Assembly: GCA_963970005.1 (NCBI GenBank)
Contig: CAXAMN010026672.1
Location: 546,607 to 610,606 of the forward strand
Source: Durusdinium trenchii
Lineage: Eukaryota; Sar; Dinophyceae; Suessiales; Symbiodiniaceae
Length of the DNA stretch: 64,000 bases
Direction: 5' to 3'
Below, in pieces: positions 53,534 through 62,684 of the stretch; within the stretch, counting starts at the first letter, position 1, and every line of letters begins with the position of its first letter. The notes under the pieces were generated by a model. It searched no databases. It was not told the DNA's origin and saw nothing but the letters and a program-made list of their open reading frames with translations. A program made the position numbers and the translations under genes.

Positions 53534-54490
53534 CTAGCTACTCTTCTTCGCTGTAGCATTGATGAAGTCCGCCAAATCCTTCACCATGCGGAGCCAACCT
53601 GATCGCTTGGGAGGGGATCTGCTGAGCTGATCCTTGAGATTGAAGAGGACATTGGCCACCTGCTGCAACAGAAAGAATGCACATATATGCAAATTATATA
53701 TCAAATCATTGTCATCTAACTCTATCTAACGCTGCGAAATAGATTCAACAAAATGATTTAGATAGCAGCTCCCAAGACAAGACGTGCCTGCTTTCCGTAA
53801 AGGTCACTGCTGCGATAATTGGCATACCTGAAGTGTTGCACTACAGAATAGGAAGAGCGTCAGTTGAGCACTACAGAATGACAGGCATTGTCCTCATTGT
53901 CATCAACTCCTGGTAAAACAAAAATAATCTATAAAATGCAACTATTAAATTTAAATTCTACACAATCAATCAACATGAGAGTGTCAAGGTGCATCGACTC
54001 CAAGGCGGCTGGTGAAGAATCAATGATTTGCTGGCGTGTGACCTTCTTGGCACTCTCATTGTTCAACCGGCATTTGCCATCACCACCAAACAGCAAACTG
54101 TGCTCGTGCTTTTCCTCATCAATCTCACAAAGGCGTGCCATCAGCGCCATGATCGCTTTTCGACCCTTCTCTGTCTTGCGAAAATCTTGGTCTCGAAGAT
54201 CTTCCACAACAATTTCATCTGCCTTTCCACGAGGCTTCTTGCTTCCAGGCAGAAGCTCCTGGACCTCTTTATCAAGCTGCTGCGTGTCATCGGCCTTGCG
54301 CTTCCCTTTTCGAATCTGTGGTTTGCGCACGGCTGCTTTGACATACGGCTTCGTCACTGCTGTCCTCCCCCGGACCATGGTGGGATGAACTGGCCAGGGC
54401 TTCAGCTCAGAGACGCGGGACAATGCATCGGCAGATTGCTGTGTGAGGTAGATCTTCAGCATACCGTCGTTCCACATTGGGGTTGCACCT
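53534..54490 (-). CDS. C-terminal exons of the OTU/DDE gene
   Basis: Last exon 53,660-53,534: after a GCAG acceptor it reads VANVLFNLKDQLSRSPPKRS and ends ATAKKSS and TAG. Previous exon (about 54,480-53,965): MWNDGMLKIYLTQQSADALS, then a very basic stretch (KPQIRKGKRKADD) and EKGRKAIMALMARLCEIDEE. Basic, probably nucleic-acid binding or nuclear targeting. Joined to the upstream exons by strand, phase changes and decamer-bearing introns. Confidence 0.5.
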
Positions 54491-54579
54491 GCAATATTTG
54501 GGATGGTGTTGGAGAATTCTCTACAGAATCCAGGCCATCCAAAGGTGTCAAAACATGTAAAAACAAAAAATCAATACCT

Positions 54580-56132
54580 GTGTGGTGTCCAGGTAACTTT
54601 TTTCCACATCCAAGACCACTGCAAGGGAGTCAACCGGCACAACCCATGCAGTTGAAGTGTCTTTGCAACACCAGACTTTGTCTTTGTCCTGATATGGTCA
54701 CTATACAATGAAAGGCCGCAATACTACTGTCTATAAAATGTGATTGACATTAAATGTTCCTTTCTTTTTGGCACACCAACCATTCAATTCAAATGGGTTC
54801 TAATATGTTCAAATGGGCTCCTGAGACTTCATATCCAAAACAAGCACCCTGAAGGCACTGATGCTGTTGATAGGGACCTCTCCACCAAACTGGCGTGGGT
54901 TCTTTATGCCCTTCCACACTGTCAGCACCATTCCGATCTCAAACTCTGGAGGCTGTTTCGGCTTGATGAAGATCACACAGTTTCCTGGCCTGGGAAGTGA
55001 CTGAAACCCTGCATTCTGTAGAGGAACTTACTTGTGCACTTCAATTTTGTAGAAGAGGATAGAAAAATATCTCAGATATTTACCAGTGGATTACAAAGGT
55101 GTGAAGATTATAGTTTTATTATGTTTCATTTAGTTTTATGATCATTTAGGAAGATCTCTCTGTCTCAGTTTCCTTCTCTCGGCTGCCATGCGCAATGACC
55201 GTATCCATTCATTCTATAAACAAAATGTATTGCAAATTCCTTTTTGTAGAATGTAATCCAAGAGACATCAGTCGCTCCGGAGCAGACACTGGAAGCTGCA
55301 ACTCCTTCTGAGAGCGCGTGCAGAGTTCGCGCCACTTCTCCAGGCGGCCCGCGCGAGAACGGTAGTGGACCTCGTCTTTTTCAGCCACAGCTGCAGCAAT
55401 CTTTCTCTCATTGTACCTGCTGAAAGGAGCATAAAAAGGATCAGGGAATTGATCTGCGCTTTAGTTGAAGTTACGCACAACTTTACAAAATGAATATAAA
55501 TGAATCAAAAACAATTGTAATGTAGCGCCAGGTACTGATGCCAATTGAGTGTTTTGGCCGCACGGCGGCAATTGCGCGCGTTGCGCAAAAACCCGACATC
55601 ACATCCTCCTTTGGTGGAGCGGATCCGGAGCACCAATCTAAATAGATTGTTCCACATGTCGCCCTTCATCTGAAGAGCTTCTGTGAGCGTGGATGGCAAA
55701 TAGTCATCTTTTGCGCGACCCTTTGGACTGACAGAAGTCTCAGATCTGAATGGACACTGTACGTTTTCCTTCTCACAAAGACCAATGAGCTCAGCCTTAT
55801 CAGGTAAATCTTGAAGATCTACCTCTATCTCTCTCGGCTGTGTTGGTTCTGGAGCATTGGGCTCCTCAGTCTGATGAGCTTCTTCCATCACGCGCCTGCT
55901 TTCCTCCTGCAACCGGGTGAGCAAACTCAGGCAATCCGGCTTTTGATCAGCAACTGCATCCTCTGCTTGGAACTCCATCTCGTCCGGCTCCGGCTCAAAG
56001 TCCATCTGAAAGCTCCCCTCGTATTCACAAAGTTTGCGGTACGAAGCTTCCAGAAAAGGTTCCTTGACCCCACTGCATTTGGACGCCAGTGCTAGTGCAG
56101 CTTTCAAGGCTCTATCGCTGCACGCGATGAAC
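54580..56132 (-). CDS. Middle-to-late exons of the OTU/DDE gene
   Basis: Four exons. 56,132-55,536 (starts FIACSDRALKAALALASK; contains an acidic segment; ends at a GTACCTGG donor). 55,416-55,267 (YNERKIAAAVAEKDEVHYRS). About 55,008-54,800 (GNCVIFIKPKQPPEFEIGMV). About 54,690-54,590 (DKVWCCKDTSTAWVVPVDSL). The first and third start right after CTACAGAATGCAG or TTACAGAATGCAG, so the decamer supplies the acceptor region. No named domain. Confidence 0.55.
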
Positions 56133-56239
56133 CTGCATTCTGTAAAGGTGAATTGACATTCTATAGAGAGATATATGCATCAAAATTATTTTGTAGACAC
56201 CAAAACTAAAACTATCCTGAAAGTAAAACTCATCATCAC

Positions 56240-59200
56240 AAGGAACTCTTCCTCTGCCAGTGCAGGCTCCTTGTAAGACGTCGGGGTCTTCACTTTGTTG
56301 AGAGCCTTGCCATTCCTCATAAGCTGTCGTGCGCTGGCATACCAAAAGCTTCTGGCGGTCAGTTGCGAATTTTTGCTTTGGCCTCTCAAATAGGAGAACC
56401 AATGTTCTATTGGCAGTTCTGATGCTCTCGCGAACCCATATCTCCAAGGGTTCCAACCATCCTCCTTGCTGAAGCAAATCAGAGCGGTTGAAAGTGCAGA
56501 ATTCTGCAAGGAAGCCACTGTTTGCCCGGCCATGTAGCAGGATCCCTTTGGCAAACCCATGTCCTCGCACCTTTCAGATGCCAGCATTTTGAATAGGTCT
56601 AGGCAACAAAATCCTGTGAGTGCCCACTCTGCACGCTCTGCCAAACTAATGTGAGTATGAAGCGCCGCTCCCACAACGAGCCCCACCACAAGATTGTGGA
56701 TAAGAGCGCCTTTGGAGCTCCAACCAACCTGAAGGGAGTTCAGTGGCCCATCCTTAGTTGCACAAACAAAGTAACAACACTATAAAATTCAAGGACACTC
56801 AAAAGAGCTCTACAAAATGAAATGCCAAAGAAACAGGCTTGCTCGAACAAGACAACCAAAAGATTCATTCACACACTGACCATTAGTGACCAACAAACAA
56901 AACAACAAACTGCAGGAACTATATGGAACAAAACTGTATCTCAGGCTCCACTGAATCCACCAAAAAGAACGGGTTTGACAGTAGCGCTTGCAAGCGATCT
57001 GACATCGCCGACTCCCTTCCGAAAGCTGCTGGAGGTAGCCCGTTCTGCCTCGCCTGACCCATGTCCGTCGAATATCTTCCATACCACAATGTGCGCAAAT
57101 GCGAACATAGCTGGCCTCCGCTGTTCTTGGACGCATGGCCTCAAGTCCACTGGATTGTTGGGAAGGAAAGTGGGAAGAAAATGAAACAATTTGTAAGTCC
57201 TGGTAAATCCAACAATTCTGTAGACACTTATTGTTATCAAAACAGTGTTATAGCAATCAAACAAAATCTGAGCCATTCTGTAGAAGACATCCTCACCCCC
57301 CCTTCGGACACACTTGCAACTGAAAGGCAAATTCCAGGAATGAACCATATCGTTTTGTTGTCATGCTTGGCTATCCTGATCGGTAAACGTGGCAAAGTAG
57401 TCTTTGGCATCGGAATGTGCACGATCTTGTTGAACCAAGGCATTTCACGTAGCACAGCTGCATCCAATCCCTCGAGGTGCCCAAAGATGATCCTCCCAAT
57501 GAAGGCATGTGAGGAATGGGCATCACACACCAAGCCCCTTACCAAGCCATCACTTCCTTCCATGACCCGGCCAATGGTGTCCACCATGTACCACTGACCC
57601 CTGTTCATACCTCCTACACCCTGGAAGTTGTGTTGAATCGGCATAGAGCACGGACTCAAGGATATCCGGTGCTTGAGGCTTGGATCCCACACCAAGCATT
57701 CCATCATGGTCGCTGCAAGCGGTGTGCCCTTGACATCGACCATCTCATCTGTGTCCAAGCTGATGCAAGCATTTTCCGGAGTCTGGGGGCTCCAAATGCC
57801 TCCCACCATGGCATGTTGGTCGTGAATTGCCATTTGCGTCAAAGTCTGGGTCAAGTAGGTGCAGTCGAATGCAAGCAGAAAGCGGCCTGCAGCTTCCAGG
57901 GAGCTTGCAACTTCTACAAAATGGATGGCTCTGAATATATTAAAGACAGCCATACATTTTATAGACCATCTCCCTGTTTCATGTGATTCTGTAGGGGTAA
58001 CCCAACTGGAACACCAGAAGATAATAGAAAAAACATAGAAAAATGAAAAAACGAGAAACCAAACAAGGACAAGCATGGACAAGAAACATCGGTCATTGTC
58101 TGGACATGATGGAGATCGTTGATCTATGAGGCGGAAGTTGTTGGCAAGCTTTTCGGGCCAAAGAAGTGATAGTGCTGGGTTTGGCAAAGAGTTCTTTTCT
58201 AGCTCATCAAGCGCCGTTTTGTAGGCACCCACCGCCAGTCCGAACATCTGAGCCAACTCTTTGTTGCCTGAGGCCATCGATAACTGGAGACCAGCGTCAC
58301 GGATCAATTGCTCTTCCAGGGCCGATTCCTTGAACCGCCGGCCACGCATCGTCTCAATGCCCTTCTGAAGTTTGCTCACCTGTCTGAAGCATTGCAGACT
58401 CAACCCATGGATCAAGGGGTGACCCTCTAAAGAGCCTGACAAAGCTCCTGCAGCGATCTTGATGTTGGCTGTGTCTTGCTCTGTCGCCTGCCCCCCGCAA
58501 ATAATGGCATCAAATCGAGCCACAACATCCGCCAGTTGTTCTGGTACATTGTCCACTCGGCATTGCAAGCACGGCGACACAACAGATGCATTGAATGTCC
58601 GCGCAGCACTTGACATGCCTGTGGGGCTCTCGCTCAAGAAGCTGGCGCGGACAAATTGTTGGAGCTTTGAACTTTCCAGCTGCATGATTCCCCTCATTTT
58701 CTTGGGGTCGTGTGCGTACAATTGGCTCTCACAGATCTCCTTCTCCACTGCATCCGCCCCTGTGGAGCCTTGGAACAAGCGAGCACAAAGGAGACGAGCG
58801 CTGAAGAACTTCACAGAGAAGCGTGCGACAGATCTAACAACAGAGTGGGCACTCCCCAAGGCAATGCATTCCTTGCAGCACTGGTGATTCCTTGTATTGA
58901 CGTACTCACACCTTTTTGAACAGCCTTGGGCACGAATGTACCAACTGTCTTCACTGGCAACATACCAATAGGTGTGTTTGGCGTACTTGCCAAAACTTGC
59001 CATGCCAGCCCAATGTGTAAAGTCCGTCCTCCATGTATACAGGTGCCCGGCAAGTTCCGCATCAGATATTGGCAAGCCCTCGCAATCGACCTCAACTGCG
59101 GGAGCTTCCTGCGATTGCCTTTTCAGGCGCATCTGGTGCGTCTGTGAGTTGATGTGCTGGGAGATGAAGTGCTTGACTGTGGATGTCTTGGCCGCGCAAC

Positions 59201-59725
59201 AATCACCTACCTTTCCTTCCGGCCAGGTTTTGGTGACGCAGAGCGTGCATCTGTATGGGAACTTCTTGCCGTGCTGGCCGGGAGGCAGGAGCTCTATTGT
59301 TGGCGCCTGCGCCTTTGCATATGCAAAGGGGTCCTCATCAGAATCAGCGGCGGCTTCCCCCTCCTTCTCCATGTCCGTGGCGTTTTTGGTCTTCTCCTTC
59401 CCATGTTCTTGCTTCCGCTTTGCTTTCCGCTTTGGCTTTCCCTCCCCCTGCTCATCCTGGTCGGTGCCCTCAACTTCTGCTGCTTGCGGAACGGGCTCGG
59501 GTTCTTCTCCATTGAGGAACATGCTCACCACAGACTGGAGATCATCCTCGTTGAATTTGCAGAAGTCCAGCAGTTCTTGACACGCTTTGCATTGTGCCAG
59601 ATAGACTGCATGAGAGTTAGACAGTTTGTAGATGAGCTTCTCCTGCAAGGAAACGTAGCCACCGTTGCTGCAATGATTGATCTTCTTCATTGGTGCATGC
59701 CTGGTGAAAGTGGATGTGAAGAATT
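56240..59725 (-). CDS. P-element-like DDE transposase module of the OTU/DDE gene
   Basis: Exons about 59,725-58,089, 57,913-57,324, 57,199-56,940 and 56,752-56,240. Order: a Cys-rich N-terminus, a Lys/Glu-rich linker, a C2H2/BED-like finger (YRCTLC ... HFISQHINSQTH), HTYWYVASEDSWYIRAQGC, a helical region, then an RNase H-like core. First Asp in LLAFDCTYLTQTL (57,852-57,875), second in GLVCDAHSSHAFIG (57,509-57,530). Late Glu in PIEHWFSYLRGQSKN (56,394-56,420), which matches the E..F..R end of P-element/THAP9 transposases. Between them TLWYGRYSTDMG and SDRLQALLSNPFFLVD. Reading frame is intact in every exon, so the gene may be functional. No terminal repeats of a transposon were identified. 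Confidence 0.65.
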
Positions 59726-59959
59726 CTACAGAATGAATGGATGTCAAGAACGGTCTCTACAAAGTGGTGGGCTTGAGAATTCGTTTGCATTGCCTTTTGA
59801 GAACATAATGGAGGGTAAGTTGGAGGGTACACTGAAAGATCTGACCAGATCTGACCAGTGTGTAATGAATCACTAGTTTAATCCCTTCTGTGATTTAAAA
59901 ATATTTGGAAAACCATATATTGTATAGTAAATTACTCTTTAGACTGCTATTCTGTAGAA

Positions 59960-60856
59960 GCATCATGACCTTTTCTCAGACCCAGCCTTGAATGAACTTT
60001 CCGGAATGCTGGCCAGGTCAGTTGGATAGTTGCAAGGTAGTGCCGGACAGCTCTCCTCCTTTTGTCGCTTTCAGAGAGATCAATAGCTTTGCATTGTCGA
60101 CGATGTCTTCCCCGGCGGTGTCTTGGTCGAAATCCCGCGCCCAAGTCATCGTCTGTATCTTCATCTCCCCTGTGTTCAGGCATGCTGCCTTTTGGCTTCA
60201 GAAGAGTTTCGTTCTGCTCAGCAGGTGTCCCAAATGGAGCAGGCCGGCAAGCAGCAACTGTCTCAGCCTTGGCTGGATCAGGCTTGTTCGACTTCTGTTC
60301 AGCTTCCTGCATCATCTTCATCTCATTCATAAATTTGTTCACCTCATCCCCGCACAAAAACTCAAAGATGGTTTGCCACTCCCATTGGTCAGCCACCTTG
60401 AACCAGGCGTCTGATATTTCTTCACGCAGTTGTGTCATTTCCTTTTTCAATTTCCGGCATGGTTTGACATCACGACATGTGAGCAAAGAGAACAAAGTTT
60501 TCGGATCTATTCTCTCAGAGGGCAACTGGCCTTGCAAAAGGGCCAAAAGTGCCCAAGCTCCGCAATTGCCCTCTCCTGGCACATCTGCCACCACCAATCC
60601 CCAATTGTCAAAGGCATTCTGTATGAAATCGCAGGTTGCTTGGACGCCTTCACCCCCCATAATTGCGACCCTGTTCTTCAGACTCTCCAACACTGCGTTC
60701 ATATCCGTGTCGTCTGGAAAGAAGCTCGCAGGCCAAGCTGGCAGCCAGTGGTTCAATGCGGAAACGTTCTGGCCATCCCACTTCCGCAATGAGGCAGGCG
60801 TGCTGACAACGTACCACTCACCGAAGTCTTCACCCTCTAGAACTTCTTGAACCTGG
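59960..60856 (-). CDS. OTU-like cysteine protease module
   Basis: The exon starts after a CCAG acceptor: VQEVLEGEDFGEWYVVSTPA. Then GLVVADVPGEGNCGAWALLALL (about 60,590-60,540), the D-x-x-G-x-G-N-C signature of OTU deubiquitinases with its catalytic Asp and Cys. The catalytic His is not obvious. C-terminal part: Gln/Lys-rich, then a very basic RHRRGRHRRQ and FRKVHSRLGLRKG. It is followed by an intron with decamer pairs at both ends (59,948/918 and 59,757/726), and then the transposase exon. I therefore infer one protein. It could also be a separate gene ending at the stop at 59,947. Confidence 0.6.
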
Positions 60857-60959
60857 AATTTGGAAACCAGAAAGCACCCAGATGCGCTACAAAATAACAG
60901 AACCCATACTGTCGCTTACAAAATAAAAAGAAACATACAAACAGCAAACGCTCAAGGTT

Positions 60960-61790
60960 TCACTGAGGAGCCTCCAGACCCATGATCTCTTGCAAGTATT
61001 CGGCTATTGGCTGAATTTGGGCATCGTCCTGGTGAACGAGCAAATGCAGTCTACAACCACTCATATAGCTGTAAAGTATGATGTCAATGAGCTCCAAGTA
61101 AACTCCATCGCCCCGGACATTCACAGCGTGTTGGGTCAATACAAGCCTTAGCAACTCTGCCTTTTTCACTTCGCCAACGCTTCTGCACCTCAAAACTGGC
61201 TCATTCTCAGGGTCGTCATATGAGTCGTCATACTGCAGATGTCCTGAAGAATTCGCCGGTTCCTTCTTCACTGTCGTTGTAGTTGGCTTTGTTTTGACCT
61301 CTGACGTGGCTGTAGGAACTGGCGGAGAAGCGACAGTCCCAGTTCTCCTGATGAAACAATCACATACAATCACACGAAGGCCGGAAGCAAACATTGTATC
61401 CCACTTTTCTGTAGCCCCAGCTTGCAACAGACCATTCTGTAGAAAAAAAGAGAACACGCAATTGAGCCCAAGTTTCTCCAATTCTTTGTTTTGATCATCT
61501 GGTGTCAAAAGGCTTGGATCAGCAACGCGTCTGAGTCTTCTACGTGGCCTAGGAAGTCCGTGATTGTCCAGCAACTGCAGAGAGAGAAAACACGAAACAC
61601 ATTTAAACAAATGTATACCAGATTGAAGTGAGTTGCGGAGTTGCGACATCACCAGAAAATGATGCTTGGGAAGTCCTTGCGCGTACAAGAAGCATTGAGA
61701 AGCACCGGGAACTGTGAGAGTGCTCTGTGCTGCTCTAAAGACTCTTGTGAGTGATTGCTTGAACATCCATTTTGTAAGCGTTTTCCACAC
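60960..61790 (-). CDS. Unrecognised exons upstream of the OTU module
   Basis: About 61,770-61,640: MFKQSLTRVFRAAQSTLTVP. About 61,580-61,480: LLDNHGLPRPRRRLRRVADP. About 61,440-60,960: GATEKWDTMFASGLRVIVCD, a Thr/Lys-rich linker, then GEVKKAELLRLVLTQHAVNV and a C-terminal helical part ending MGLEAPQ and a stop. Introns with decamers at 61,405/433 and 61,768/798. Either a separate small gene or the N-terminus of the OTU/DDE protein. Confidence 0.45.
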   Translation of the reverse strand: MWKTLTKWMFKQSLTRVFRAAQSTLTVPGASQCFLYAQGLPKHHFLVMSQLRNSLQSGIHLFKCVSCFLSLQLLDNHGLPRPRRRLRRVADPSLLTPDDQNKELEKLGLNCVFSFFLQNGLLQAGATEKWDTMFASGLRVIVCDCFIRRTGTVASPPVPTATSEVKTKPTTTTVKKEPANSSGHLQYDDSYDDPENEPVLRCRSVGEVKKAELLRLVLTQHAVNVRGDGVYLELIDIILYSYMSGCRLHLLVHQDDAQIQPIAEYLQEIMGLEAPQ

Positions 61791-61934
61791 TACCCTTCAT
61801 TCTGTAGAGACTCTACAGAAACTCCTGTAGTTTCCATGCTCTTGAATTACGAACCTTTCAGAATTTACATGGTTCACCCACTCACTCTGCACATGGCCAG
61901 ATCTACAATCGCACCGGAATCACAAAGCCTTGCC

Positions 61935-62531
61935 CTAAGCTTTGGCTTCTTCTGTCTCTTTGTTCTGCCGTGGCTGGCAGACAAGAACTAGCCCACAATC
62001 CACGCATTTCTGTCTCCGTACATAGCCATTGCTTCCATGCCAGCTAGTGTTTTTGTGACTGCATGTTGAGACAGCGGCGCAGGGACTGGCCGGACTGGTA
62101 GCAGAGGGTGTTTGCTCAAAAGGCTGGTAGTCCGCCCACTGGAAGAAAGTACATTTTTTTGTTCCACTGCAACGCCAAAAGACACGGCCATATGTTGCTT
62201 CATTCCGAGACATCCAAAGACCACAATGCTGTTGGTGGAAACATGTGGGTCTGGTCTCTGCTGCCTCAGCCTGTTGAAGGTACCAGCCATCAAGCTTGGC
62301 ACTGCGTACTCCTGATGATCCCTTCGGTGGCTTGGGAGGATTTGGGCCACCTGAGCCTGAAGAAGGCTCCACAAAATCCCAACCGCTGTCGTCTGGAACA
62401 GGCTGTGTGGACTTTGGCTCCAGTTGTTGCAACAGGTAGCCAAACAAGCGGAGGAATGCCAAGAGAAAGGCCACTAGAAGTCTGGACAATGACATAGCTG
62501 GCTGAGATGGACCCTCTCGGGAAGACATCAT
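61935..62531 (-). CDS. GRF-type zinc-finger protein with an N-terminal hydrophobic segment
   Basis: Likely start at Met 62,531 or 62,495. Residues about 10-35 are hydrophobic (LSRLLVAFLLAFLRLFGYLL), possibly a membrane anchor. A Pro/Ser linker follows. Then CFHQQHCGLWMSRNEATYGR and FWRCSGTKKCTFFQWAD, the C...GR.F..C....C.FF.W.D pattern of GRF zinc fingers, known from topoisomerase III, NEIL3 and APE2, where they bind single-stranded nucleic acid. A second Cys pair (CVDCGLVLVC) precedes the stop EEAKA. Same strand and near the OTU/DDE gene. A membrane anchor plus GRF finger is odd. Confidence 0.6.
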   Translation of the reverse strand: MMSSREGPSQPAMSLSRLLVAFLLAFLRLFGYLLQQLEPKSTQPVPDDSGWDFVEPSSGSGGPNPPKPPKGSSGVRSAKLDGWYLQQAEAAETRPTCFHQQHCGLWMSRNEATYGRVFWRCSGTKKCTFFQWADYQPFEQTPSATSPASPCAAVSTCSHKNTSWHGSNGYVRRQKCVDCGLVLVCQPRQNKETEEAKA

Positions 62532-62684
62532 ATATTGGCGGTTTGTACCAGTTTTCCACACCCTAGTTTACCCTAGTGTGGTTCTCAGCCAAATTGCTAC
62601 AGTGCACTACAGTCATAAAGGAAATACTTGCAGCTCTTGACATTCTGTAGAAAACATAAAGTTGCATTGCATTTTGTAGAGTTA

